DNA from: UBA4575 sp002386945
GTDB taxonomy: Bacteria > Pseudomonadota > Gammaproteobacteria > UBA4575
Assembly: GCA_943789445.1 (NCBI GenBank)
Contig: CALSUC010000003.1
Location: 186,001 to 250,000, forward strand
Reading direction: 5' to 3'
Length of the DNA: 64,000 bases
A model generated the notes under the pieces. The model did no database searches and was not told where the DNA came from. It worked only from the letters and a program-made list of their open reading frames with translations. Below, piece after piece: positions 26,252 through 34,786 of the stretch. The position numbers and the translations under genes are program-made. Numbering within the stretch: the first letter of the stretch is position 1; the number at the start of each line of letters is the position of its first letter.

Positions 26252-26988
26252 ACCGTCTCCTTTAGCAAAGCCTTAACCCAACTAGTATTACGTTCTCGTA
26301 ATAACAGCTCAGCACGCGCACGTTTAAATAGTACTGCGAAAAAATAGGCTTTAAAGGCTAAAGCCATCACTAATAATGGCACCAACATGCTCGGAGGTGC
26401 TGATGGCGAGTCAAATTTACTCACCGTTGGGCCTTGATGTAGGGTATTCCACCACTCCACCGAGTAATGAATAATCGGAATATTAACAATCCCAACTAAG
26501 GTCAAGATAGCGGCAGCCCGAGCACCTGCACGCTCATCATCGAAAGCACCAGAAAGGGCTATCACACCAAAATAGAGGAACAGTAAAACCAACTCAGAGG
26601 TTAAGCGTGCATCCCATACCCAATAGGCACCCCACATTGGCTTACCCCATAACATCCCTGTGATCAGTGCTAGTGCAGTAAATGAGGCACCAATAACCGC
26701 ACATTGCGCGATCATAATCTCGGCGACTTTAATTCGCCAGATCAAGGTAACTATGGCAGCAGACGCCATCACCATATAACCAAACATCGATAGCCAGGCG
26801 GCCGGCACATGCACATACATAATGCGTACGGTCTCACCCTGCTGATAATCGGCAGGAGAATTCAGTAAGGAGTAGTAGAGCCCAACACTCATTAACAGTG
26901 CTGCGATAATACTAGCCCATTTCTGCCAACTGGCAGACCATGAATAAAAGTATTGAGGTGAAGCGAATTTATGTAAAAAAGTAAACAT
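26248..26988 (-). CDS. ccmC: Heme exporter protein CcmC
   Basis: Six-helix WWD-domain protein that loads heme onto CcmE. The motif MWGAYWVWDARLTSELVLL and flanking histidines (VHVPAAWLSMFGY, IHYSVEWWNTLHQG) are present. The start is set at ATG 26988, one base after the ccmB stop; an upstream in-frame start at 27027 would add 13 residues overlapping ccmB and unlike the family. The product is about 246 residues. Confidence 0.95.
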   Translation of the reverse strand: MFTFLHKFASPQYFYSWSASWQKWASIIAALLMSVGLYYSLLNSPADYQQGETVRIMYVHVPAAWLSMFGYMVMASAAIVTLIWRIKVAEIMIAQCAVIGASFTALALITGMLWGKPMWGAYWVWDARLTSELVLLFLYFGVIALSGAFDDERAGARAAAILTLVGIVNIPIIHYSVEWWNTLHQGPTVSKFDSPSAPPSMLVPLLVMALAFKAYFFAVLFKRARAELLLRERNTSWVKALLKETV

Positions 26989-26989
26989 C

Positions 26990-27655
26990 TTAGTTATATG
27001 AAACTCGTAAGGCCGCCACGACAGCAAACGGCACTAATAAGATTGAAACAATTAAGAACGCTGCGAGTAACGCATAATAACCGCTGACCGGCTGATTTAC
27101 AGCCGCAGCATTAATTGCCATGGTGGAAAAAATCAGTACAGGAACGTAAAAAGGTAACGTTAATAAAGAAGATAAAACGCCGCCGCCCCTAAGACTCAAG
27201 GTTAATGCCACCCCAACCGCGCCCAAGAGACTCAAAATCGGCGTACTAATCAATAGAGTGATAATCAGACTGGGTAATGCTTGCGACGGTAAGAACAGTA
27301 AAAAAGACATCAGCGGCGCGATAATGACCAAGGGCAGACCGATACTGACCCAATGGGCAGCAATCTTTGCGCCGATCAAGACCACTTTAGAGCCTGGCAT
27401 CAGCAATAACTGCTCGAGTGAGCCATCATCGTAGTCAGAACGAAACATACTATCCATCGACATCAGGGCGGCCAGTAAAGCGGTAACCCAGATGACACCC
27501 GCCGATAATTCAGCGAGAAAGGCATGATCAGGCGTTACGCCTAGTGGGAACATACTCACCACCATGATGAAAAAGACTAACGGGTTAGCCAATTCACGTC
27601 GACGCCGTATTGCCAACAGCATATCTCGTTTAAATATGAATAAAAACAGACGCAT
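26990..27655 (-). CDS. ccmB: Heme exporter protein CcmB
   Basis: Membrane subunit of the CcmAB ABC module, 221 residues with six hydrophobic helices. Family landmarks include FKRDMLLAIRRRRELANPLVFF at the N-terminus (basic stretch), DSMFRSDYDDGSLEQLLL, and PFYVPVLIFSTMA. It starts three bases after the ccmA stop. Confidence 0.94.
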   Translation of the reverse strand: MRLFLFIFKRDMLLAIRRRRELANPLVFFIMVVSMFPLGVTPDHAFLAELSAGVIWVTALLAALMSMDSMFRSDYDDGSLEQLLLMPGSKVVLIGAKIAAHWVSIGLPLVIIAPLMSFLLFLPSQALPSLIITLLISTPILSLLGAVGVALTLSLRGGGVLSSLLTLPFYVPVLIFSTMAINAAAVNQPVSGYYALLAAFLIVSILLVPFAVVAALRVSYN

Positions 27656-27658
27656 AGC

Positions 27659-28306
27659 CTAGTTTTTTGCACTCTTATTAAGGTCTAGATGGCGGACTGT
27701 TGCCGTTCCTAAATCCAAACCTCTATGGGTCGTTAAAATCAACATGCCACCATTTGCTAGGTGTGTTTGTAAGCGCGCTTCAATAGTCGCGATGAAGTCG
27801 ACATCTAGAGCGGTCAATGGTTCATCGAGTATCCATAATGGCTGCTCCGACAAAAACAATCGTGCCAGGGAGACGCGGCGTTGTTGTCCTGCAGATAAGC
27901 GTGAACAGATAACGCCTAACCGTTGGCGTAACCCCACCTTCTCAGCCAGATCAACCATTGAATCTGCTTCACAGCCATTGAGTGCGTAATGTAAGCGTAA
28001 ATTTTCACGCACACTTAACTCTTGTTTAATCGCTGCCTGATGCCCGATAAATAACAGTTCTCTCTGATAGGCCTGCTCATCATCCGTAATCAGGGCGCCA
28101 TTCCAGAGTACATCACCCTCTATCGCGGTTGTTAAACCCGTAATGATCCGTAATAGACTTGTTTTACCGCTACCGTTGGCTCCCTGCACTAGCAAGGCCT
28201 CACCTGCATGTAACTCAAAGGCAAGGTTGTCGAATAGCACACGACCACCACGCTCACATTGAAGTGCTGTAGTTTGCAAGGAATTGGGGTTTTTGTACTT
28301 GGACAT
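27659..28306 (-). CDS. ccmA: Heme exporter ATP-binding protein CcmA
   Basis: ABC ATPase that drives release of heme-loaded CcmE. It shows Walker A GANGSGKTSLL, the LSAGQQRRVSLARL signature and Walker B LWILDEPLTALD. ATG at 28306 is preferred; the frame continues to a TTG at 28336 but those ten residues are atypical. About 215 residues. It is the first ccm gene, divergent from the NapC-like cytochrome gene with a 144-base shared upstream region. Confidence 0.94.
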   Translation of the reverse strand: MSKYKNPNSLQTTALQCERGGRVLFDNLAFELHAGEALLVQGANGSGKTSLLRIITGLTTAIEGDVLWNGALITDDEQAYQRELLFIGHQAAIKQELSVRENLRLHYALNGCEADSMVDLAEKVGLRQRLGVICSRLSAGQQRRVSLARLFLSEQPLWILDEPLTALDVDFIATIEARLQTHLANGGMLILTTHRGLDLGTATVRHLDLNKSAKN

Positions 28307-28381
28307 TAGTGCTTTAATGCATACACAGTGAATCAAGCCCTGTATGCTTCTTGTTCACATTCCTGAGATCGCGAATTCACG

Positions 28382-28410
28382 TTGTTACGCGGCCTAATAT
28401 TACATAAAAT
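28382..28410 (+). promoter_or_regulatory. Candidate sigma-70 promoter for the NapC-like/fcc genes
   Basis: TTGTTA at 28382-28387 and TAAAAT at 28405-28410 are separated by exactly 17 bases, giving a plausible -35/-10 pair about 40 bases before the start codon at 28451. The prediction is from sequence match only. Confidence 0.45.
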
Positions 28411-28450
28411 ACCGCTTAATTCTTCGCATACTAGCACCCAATAAAAAATA

Positions 28451-29008
28451 ATGTCAGATCGCAAAAAATACACTTTAGGTTTCATCTCCGTTTTCGGTTT
28501 CATTGCCCTTATCGGCCTGGGCTTCTTTTCTGCCCTCGGCTCCTCAGTGGCATTAGAAAAGACTAACACGGTCGAGTTCTGTACTTCCTGCCACTCTATG
28601 CAGTGGGTCAAAGAAGAATGGATGGAGTCAGTTCATTATAAGAATGCCTCCGGCGTTCGCGCTGGCTGCCCTGACTGTCATGTCCCTCATTCCTTAGGGC
28701 CTAAGTTAATGGCTAAGGTCATGGCAGCGAAAGATGTCTGGGGTGAGATTATGGGCACCATCGACACCGAAGAGAAATTTGAAGCGCATCGCTGGAAAAT
28801 GGCGAATCGCGTCTGGGCGACAATGGAAGCCACTGATTCACGCGAATGCCGCAGCTGTCACAGCTTTGATGCCATGGACCCGACAGAACAACAAAAGACA
28901 TCGCGTAAAAAGCATAAGAAGGCACAAAAACGTGGGCAGACCTGTATCGAATGTCACAAAGGTGTCGCTCATGAAGAACCAACTGAACCCGATACGGATG
29001 AAGGCTGA
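28451..29008 (+). CDS. NapC/NirT-family tetraheme cytochrome c
   Basis: Membrane-anchored multiheme quinol-linked cytochrome of 185 residues. One N-terminal helix (about residues 8-30) is followed by a periplasmic domain with four c-type heme motifs: CTSCH 44-48, CPDCH 73-77, CRSCH 133-137 and CIECH 165-169. The family normally passes electrons between menaquinol or ubiquinol and periplasmic reductases. No nap, nir or nrf reductase is nearby; instead fccAB follow on the same strand. The tail is acidic. No Shine-Dalgarno sequence is evident before the ATG, which follows an A-rich stretch. The exact subfamily (NapC, NirT, NrfH or TorC-like) is not resolved. Confidence 0.88.
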   Translation: MSDRKKYTLGFISVFGFIALIGLGFFSALGSSVALEKTNTVEFCTSCHSMQWVKEEWMESVHYKNASGVRAGCPDCHVPHSLGPKLMAKVMAAKDVWGEIMGTIDTEEKFEAHRWKMANRVWATMEATDSRECRSCHSFDAMDPTEQQKTSRKKHKKAQKRGQTCIECHKGVAHEEPTEPDTDEG

Positions 29009-29065
29009 TCAGTTTTAAAAAATGAATGCCGCCCAGACCCCTAAGGTTATGGGAAATCATCGAAT

Positions 29066-29097
29066 TAGGCGCCTAAGGTATTGCTCATGGGCGCCTA
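29066..29097 (+). other. Stem-loop between the tetraheme cytochrome gene and fccA
   Basis: A perfect 8-bp inverted repeat (TAGGCGCC at 29066-29073, GGCGCCTA at 29090-29097) encloses a 16-base loop. No T-run follows, so it is not a classical terminator. It could separate expression of the cytochrome gene from fccAB or stabilise an mRNA end. Confidence 0.4.
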
Positions 29098-29137
29098 TCT
29101 ACAGCATACTATTGTCCTAACCTGAGGAGTCCTAATA

Positions 29138-29794
29138 ATGAGAATAAAAGCTACTGCAACGGCCCTGCTTTGCATGGCCTCGCTGATGGGTACGACCGCT
29201 AGCGCGGATCCTGCTCGCCAAGCGATGCTAGTAAACACCTGTGTCGCCTGTCATGGCGAGGCTGGAAATAGCGTTGGCCCAGCCATCCCAACCCTTGCTG
29301 GTCTATCACCTAATTATTTAATGGGCGCGATGTTGGCCTACAAATATCCTGACGCTGATGAATTAGAAGCTGTTATAGACGCTGATCTAGCATTTGAAGA
29401 TGTTGAAGCATTCAATCGCTATGGCACGATCATGAATCGTCTTGCTAGCGGCTACACAGATGAAGAAATCAAAATGATCGCTGCTTACTTCAGCGAGCAA
29501 GAAATGCAGCGTCCAGAGCAAGCCTTTGATAGCGCGCAAGCCAAGAAAGGCAAGAAACTTCATGCTAAATACTGTGAAAAGTGCCACGAAGATGAAGGCC
29601 GTGAAGCGGATGATGATACCGGCGTACTTGCAGGCCAATGGGCTCCTTACTTCCTATATAGCATGGCAGACTTCAGCAACGGCGATCGTGATATGCCGAA
29701 GAAGATGAAAATCAAGCTTCAGGAAATCCAAGACAGTGTAGGTCACGCTGGCTTTGAACAACTTGCGAATTACTACGCAAGTATCACTGACTAG
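29138..29794 (+). CDS. fccA: Diheme cytochrome c subunit of sulfide dehydrogenase
   Basis: Periplasmic cytochrome of 218 residues with a signal peptide (cleavage expected near SASADPA) and two heme motifs, CVACH 35-39 and CEKCH 146-150, one in each half, as in cytochrome c4-like FccA. It would accept electrons from the flavoprotein FccB and pass them to soluble cytochrome or an oxidase. A good ribosome binding site (GAGGAG) precedes the ATG. The fccB gene follows after 15 bases, which supports this assignment over a free-standing cytochrome c4. Confidence 0.9.
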   Translation: MRIKATATALLCMASLMGTTASADPARQAMLVNTCVACHGEAGNSVGPAIPTLAGLSPNYLMGAMLAYKYPDADELEAVIDADLAFEDVEAFNRYGTIMNRLASGYTDEEIKMIAAYFSEQEMQRPEQAFDSAQAKKGKKLHAKYCEKCHEDEGREADDDTGVLAGQWAPYFLYSMADFSNGDRDMPKKMKIKLQEIQDSVGHAGFEQLANYYASITD

Positions 29795-29809
29795 TCGAGG
29801 ACGCAAACA

Positions 29810-31093
29810 ATGAAAAAATTAAATCGTAGAGATTTTATTAAATACGGTAGTGGCACAGTAGCTGCTGGAGCGATCACCTTAGGCGCTCCTAACATCGCGC
29901 TAGGCTCAACCAAGAAGGTTGTCGTTGTCGGCGGTGGTGCCGGTGGTGCGATTGCTGCCAAGTATATCAAGAAGGCAGATAGCTCTATTGATGTAACACT
30001 GATCGAAACTAACAAAGAATATTACACCTGCTTCATGAGTAATGAAGTACTAGGTGGTGATCGAGATATCAGCACCATCCGTCACGGCTATGAAGGTCTA
30101 AAGAAGCACGGTATTAATGTAGTGCATGCTAAGGCTACTGGCGTTGACCATGATAGTAAGAAAGTCGTTACCGATGCCGGTGACAACTTTGCCTATGATC
30201 GTCTTGTGCTTTCACCGGGTGTTTCTCTTAAGTATGGCGTAATCGAAGGTTATGACGAAGCTGCTGCTGAAATCATGCCGCATGCTTGGAAAGCGGGTCC
30301 ACAAACTAGCTTGTTACGTAAGCAACTGGTCGAAATGAAAGATGGAGGCACGGTCATTATCGCGCCTCCAGGCAACCCATTCCGCTGCCCTCCAGGACCT
30401 TATGAGCGTACCTGTCAGATTGCACACTACCTCAAGCACAACAAACCTAAGTCAAAGATCTTAGTGATCGATGCAAAAGATAAGTTTTCTAAGCAAGGCT
30501 TATTCACTCAGGGCTGGAAAGCACGCTATGACGGCATGATTGATTGGGTGCCTGCGGCTGATACCGGTGGTGGTGTCACTTCAGTCAATGCGGCTGAAAT
30601 GACAGTTTCAACCGACTTTGATGATATCCAAGGTGATGTGATCAATATCATTCCACCACAGCATGCTGGCCATATTGCACATGTTGCCGGTGTAACTGAT
30701 GACTCTGGTTGGTGCCCTGTTGACCTAGGCACCTTTGAATCTAAGATTCATGCTGGCGTTTATGTCATTGGTGATGCCAGTGCAGCAAAAGGTATGCCTA
30801 AGTCAGGCTATGCAGCCAACTCACAGGGTAAAATCTGTGCCACTGCTGTTATTGCCTCTTTGAATGACATTGAGATGACTGACCCTTCATACGTTAATAC
30901 TTGCTACAGCTTAATTGCACCTGATTACGGTATTTCAGTCGCAGCGGTTTACCGCTTAGCTGAAGATCGCTCGAAGATTGCAAAGGTTGCTGGTGGTCTA
31001 ACCCCTAGCGATGCAAGCAAGGAAGCCTTACAGCGTGAAGTACAATATGCCTACAGTTGGTACGACAATATCGTTGCCGATATGTTTACCTAA
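29810..31093 (+). CDS. fccB: Sulfide dehydrogenase flavoprotein (flavocytochrome c)
   Basis: FAD-containing periplasmic sulfide:cytochrome c oxidoreductase, 427 residues. A twin-arginine signal (NRRDFIKYGSG) is followed by an FAD-binding VVVVGGGAGGAIAAKYIKK segment, VTLIETNKEYYTCFMSNEV, and later GDASAAKGMPKSGYAANSQG, which binds the flavin end. Cysteines in NPFRCPPGPYERTC and GWCPVDL are candidates for the redox-active disulfide of this family. The C-terminal FCSD-type domain is intact. Export by Tat implies the folded flavoprotein is assembled in the cytoplasm. Paired with fccA, it indicates sulfide oxidation. Confidence 0.93.
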   Translation: MKKLNRRDFIKYGSGTVAAGAITLGAPNIALGSTKKVVVVGGGAGGAIAAKYIKKADSSIDVTLIETNKEYYTCFMSNEVLGGDRDISTIRHGYEGLKKHGINVVHAKATGVDHDSKKVVTDAGDNFAYDRLVLSPGVSLKYGVIEGYDEAAAEIMPHAWKAGPQTSLLRKQLVEMKDGGTVIIAPPGNPFRCPPGPYERTCQIAHYLKHNKPKSKILVIDAKDKFSKQGLFTQGWKARYDGMIDWVPAADTGGGVTSVNAAEMTVSTDFDDIQGDVINIIPPQHAGHIAHVAGVTDDSGWCPVDLGTFESKIHAGVYVIGDASAAKGMPKSGYAANSQGKICATAVIASLNDIEMTDPSYVNTCYSLIAPDYGISVAAVYRLAEDRSKIAKVAGGLTPSDASKEALQREVQYAYSWYDNIVADMFT

Positions 31094-31111
31094 GTAAGTG
31101 CTGTTCTAAGC

Positions 31112-31143
31112 AAAAAAAGCGGGGCTTAGGCCCCGTTTTTTTT
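31112..31143 (+). terminator. Rho-independent terminator after fccB
   Basis: A 6-bp GC-rich stem (CGGGGC / GCCCCG, 31120-31135) with a four-base loop is followed by eight T residues and preceded by a matching A-run. It is a strong intrinsic terminator 20-50 bases after the fccB stop and could act in both directions. Confidence 0.92.
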
Positions 31144-31333
31144 GTGCTGATTTTAATTCCAACGAACAGATAGCAATCCCTATAAATAAGCGCTAAATAT
31201 GACATATCAAAGCAACTCATTAGCCGATTATTTAATATACTAAGCGCTACTATTCAGGCCACTTCAGCAAGCTAAGTCTGACGAAAAAGTCGGCGCGCTT
31301 ACATTAAGAATAACTGTCACCCTAGATTAAAGA

Positions 31334-34300
31334 ATGCATTATTTAGACACCAAGTTACCCAGCAAAACCAAAAGTAAAAAATCTTGGGGCCAGCTCTATG
31401 GTTGCTCAAAGAGCCTTGCCATTAGTAATGCGATTAAAGAACATCAAGGTTTAGTGGTAGTAGTTACTGAGGACTCCTCTAGCAGTCATCAATTACATAC
31501 TGAATTGCGTTTCATTCATGCCAACATGGAAAACTTTTTAAGCTTTCCAGAATGGGAAACTCTACCCTATGACGTATTCTCACCGCATGAAGATATTGTC
31601 TCAGAGCGAGTAGCTACGCTACAGAAATTACCTAAGATCAAACAGGGCGTTATCGTTCTACCTATCTCAACATGCATGCAACGCGTGCCACCCAAAGAGT
31701 TTGTCGCTAGTTTTTCAGTCAGCCTCGAAGTTGGCCAGAACATCCAACCCGAAAAGTTAAAGCGCACTTTAGTCAGTGCAGGATATAACCCTGTTTCACA
31801 GGTAATGACACGCGGTGAGTTCACCAGTCGTGCCTCGATTATTGACTTCTTCCCGATGGGCTCATCACTACCCTACCGAGTAGAATTTTTTGATGATGAG
31901 ATCGATACCATTCGTACTTTTGATATCGAAAAACAGGTTTCTCTAGAAAAGGTTCAGCGTATCGAGATCTTACCCGCGCGTGAGATACCAACTAATGAAG
32001 ACGCTATCAAGGCTTTCCGTCAACGCTATCGTGCCAAGCTGGCTGGCGACCCCAACAAGAGTCTAATTTACCAAGAGGTCAGTAATGGCCACTTCCCTGC
32101 TGGTATTGAGTATTATCAGCCCCTGTTTTTTGATCAAACCATTCGACTGTTTGACTATTTTCCTGAAAATACGCTATTCGTCATGGTCGATGAGATTGCA
32201 CAGGTAGCAGAAGAGTTTGAGCAAGAATTATTCAATCGTTATGAACAACGCAGGCATGATGTTGAACGTCCCGTACTGCCTCCTGCAGAACTCTATCTCA
32301 GCGCTGCCGATACCTTAAATGAATTTGAACAGGCTCTCTGCATTAAGGTGCATGGGCATAAGATCGATGAACACCCTAAGCCCAATACTAATTTCCCGAT
32401 TTCAACGTTACCTGCAGTTCAAATCGATACGCGGCAAGAAGATCCTGCACGCCTATTAAAAGACTTCTTAGAGCAGCGAGTAGATAAAGCAGTATTTATA
32501 GCCGAGTCACTCGGTCGGCGTGAATTTTTAAACGAAACCCTGCGCAACTTCGGCATTAAACCTACCGTCGATAGTGATTGGTTTAGCTTTAGTGAAAGCC
32601 CAGAATCCACCCATCTATTAGTCGCACCTTTTGAAGAATCCATCTACCTACAGAACGAACGCATTGCGATTATTTGTGAGAGCGCCTTATTTGGTAATAA
32701 GGCACGTCAACGCACCCGTAAGCGCCGCACACGCGATGCCGATGCGGTCGTTCAAAATCTAAGTGAACTGACCCCAGGCGCACCTATAGTGCATGAGGAA
32801 CATGGTGTAGGCCGTTATATTGGTCTTCAATCACTAGATATCGACGGTGATGGCACTGAATTTCTTACGATTGAATACTATGGGGGTGACAAGCTCTATG
32901 TCCCTGTCGCTAACCTCCATCTAGTTAGTCGCTATACCGGTAGTGGTGCAGAAAATGCGCCTTGGCATAAACTAGGCAATGACCAATGGTCACGCGCACG
33001 CCAGAAGGCTGCCGAACGTGCGCGTGATGTCGCCGCTGAGCTATTAGACGTCTATGCTAGACGAGAGGCCAAGAAAGGCATTTTCTTTGACACCAATCTA
33101 TTGGAATACAATACCTTTGCTAGCAGCTTTGCCTACGAAGAAACACCTGATCAGCAGTCTGCCATCGACGATGTATTATCCGATATGGGCTCTAGCAAAC
33201 CTATGGATCGCGTGGTCTGTGGTGATGTCGGCTTTGGCAAGACTGAAGTCGCAATGCGTGCTGTCTTTATCGCCGCTAGTAATGGTAAGCAGGCAGCCGT
33301 ACTGGCGCCCACTACTCTACTAACGCAACAACATTACCAGAGCTTTTGTGATCGTTTTGCCGAATGGCCATTTCGTATCGAAGCCCTCTCTCGATTTAAT
33401 TCAGCCAAGAAGCAAAAAGAAATACTGGCTGACCTGAAGGCTGGAAAAGTCGATATCGTGATTGGCACACATAAACTATTCTCTGCCGACATCGAATGGA
33501 AAGATCTAGGGTTAATCGTGGTCGACGAAGAACAACGCTTTGGGGTGCGGCATAAAGAAAAACTCAAGGCATTGCGGGCAGAGGTCGATATGCTGACATT
33601 GACAGCAACCCCTATTCCACGCACTTTAAACATGTCACTCAGTGGCCTACGTGATCTCTCGATCATTGCAACACCACCAAGCCATCGTCATGCTATCAAG
33701 ACCTTTGTCTCAGAATGGAATGATGCTGCCATCACTGAGGCCTGCGTACGTGAACTGAAACGTGGTGGACAGATCTACTTCTTACATAATGAAGTAAAGA
33801 CCATTGATAAGATCGCAAAACAGTTAGAGACTTTGATACCACATGCCAAGGTACGTGCTGCACACGGGCAGCTGGCAGAGCGTGAATTAGAGGAAGTGAT
33901 GCTTGATTTTTATCATGCTCGATTCAATATCCTCGTCTGCACCACCATCGTCGAGAGCGGTATTGATGTTTCAACCGCTAACACCATTATTATCAATCGT
34001 GCCGACAAACTCGGTCTCAGCCAATTACACCAGCTGCGAGGTCGTGTGGGTCGCTCACATCATAGAGCCTATGCCTATCTATTGGCGCCACCACGCAAAT
34101 TGATGACGCCAGATGCGGTTAAACGCTTAGATGCGATTGAATCTTTAGAAGAGCTTGGTGTTGGCTTTACTTTAGCCACACATGACCTTGAAATACGTGG
34201 GGCAGGCGAACTATTAGGTGAAGAGCAAAGTGGCCAGATACAAGAAGTCGGCTATACCATGTATAACGAATTACTCGCCAGAGCAGTAAAAGCCCTACGT

Positions 34301-34786
34301 TCAGGCCAATTGCCAGAAACTGATCGACCGTTAGACCATGGCTCAGAAGTCGAGCTAGGTGAGGTAGCCCTGCTGCCAAACACTTATGTACCAGATGTTC
34401 ATATGCGTTTAGTCTTGTATAAACGTATTGCCAGCGCTAGCTCAATAGAGCAGTTAAAAGATCTACAAATCGAGCTGATTGACCGCTTTGGTCTATTACC
34501 CGACGCCGCTAAGAACTTATTTGCAAGCACAGAAATGAAGCTTTACTGTGCCGGCTTAGGGATTGTTAAGATTGCAGCTCATCAGGATGGCGGCCGCATC
34601 GTCTTTGATAAAGAGCCAAAAATTGATGTAACAGCCCTACTCAGCTTGTTGCAAAAAGAACCGTCTGTATTCAAACTAGTCGGAAATGAGAAGTTATACT
34701 TCACACTAGAATTAGACACCGTTGATAAACGCATTGATTATGTTTTGCAATTGATCAATAACATCGCTATTCGAGAGGCTGCGTGA
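31334..34786 (+). CDS. mfd: Transcription-repair coupling factor
   Basis: Large DNA translocase (1150 residues) that removes RNA polymerase stalled at lesions and recruits UvrA. The N-terminal UvrB-like module, the RNA-polymerase-interacting region around residues 490-560 (VHEEHGVGRYIGL), the RecG-like helicase with Walker A GDVGFGKTE, VVDEEQRFG and LTATPIPRTL, QLRGRVGRS motif VI and the C-terminal TRCF domain are all present. Length equals the usual size. The stop overlaps the csiV start by four bases. A 240-base upstream region follows the fccB terminator. Confidence 0.97.
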   Translation: MHYLDTKLPSKTKSKKSWGQLYGCSKSLAISNAIKEHQGLVVVVTEDSSSSHQLHTELRFIHANMENFLSFPEWETLPYDVFSPHEDIVSERVATLQKLPKIKQGVIVLPISTCMQRVPPKEFVASFSVSLEVGQNIQPEKLKRTLVSAGYNPVSQVMTRGEFTSRASIIDFFPMGSSLPYRVEFFDDEIDTIRTFDIEKQVSLEKVQRIEILPAREIPTNEDAIKAFRQRYRAKLAGDPNKSLIYQEVSNGHFPAGIEYYQPLFFDQTIRLFDYFPENTLFVMVDEIAQVAEEFEQELFNRYEQRRHDVERPVLPPAELYLSAADTLNEFEQALCIKVHGHKIDEHPKPNTNFPISTLPAVQIDTRQEDPARLLKDFLEQRVDKAVFIAESLGRREFLNETLRNFGIKPTVDSDWFSFSESPESTHLLVAPFEESIYLQNERIAIICESALFGNKARQRTRKRRTRDADAVVQNLSELTPGAPIVHEEHGVGRYIGLQSLDIDGDGTEFLTIEYYGGDKLYVPVANLHLVSRYTGSGAENAPWHKLGNDQWSRARQKAAERARDVAAELLDVYARREAKKGIFFDTNLLEYNTFASSFAYEETPDQQSAIDDVLSDMGSSKPMDRVVCGDVGFGKTEVAMRAVFIAASNGKQAAVLAPTTLLTQQHYQSFCDRFAEWPFRIEALSRFNSAKKQKEILADLKAGKVDIVIGTHKLFSADIEWKDLGLIVVDEEQRFGVRHKEKLKALRAEVDMLTLTATPIPRTLNMSLSGLRDLSIIATPPSHRHAIKTFVSEWNDAAITEACVRELKRGGQIYFLHNEVKTIDKIAKQLETLIPHAKVRAAHGQLAERELEEVMLDFYHARFNILVCTTIVESGIDVSTANTIIINRADKLGLSQLHQLRGRVGRSHHRAYAYLLAPPRKLMTPDAVKRLDAIESLEELGVGFTLATHDLEIRGAGELLGEEQSGQIQEVGYTMYNELLARAVKALRSGQLPETDRPLDHGSEVELGEVALLPNTYVPDVHMRLVLYKRIASASSIEQLKDLQIELIDRFGLLPDAAKNLFASTEMKLYCAGLGIVKIAAHQDGGRIVFDKEPKIDVTALLSLLQKEPSVFKLVGNEKLYFTLELDTVDKRIDYVLQLINNIAIREAA

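Noticed and set aside
28333..28611. 92-residue minus-strand frame across the ccmA/tetraheme gap
   Set aside because: Opposite to the cytochrome signal and first heme motif; no coding character.
33334..33666. 110-residue minus-strand frame inside mfd
   Set aside because: Lies wholly opposite the conserved helicase motifs of mfd and has shadow-like Ser/Arg-rich composition.
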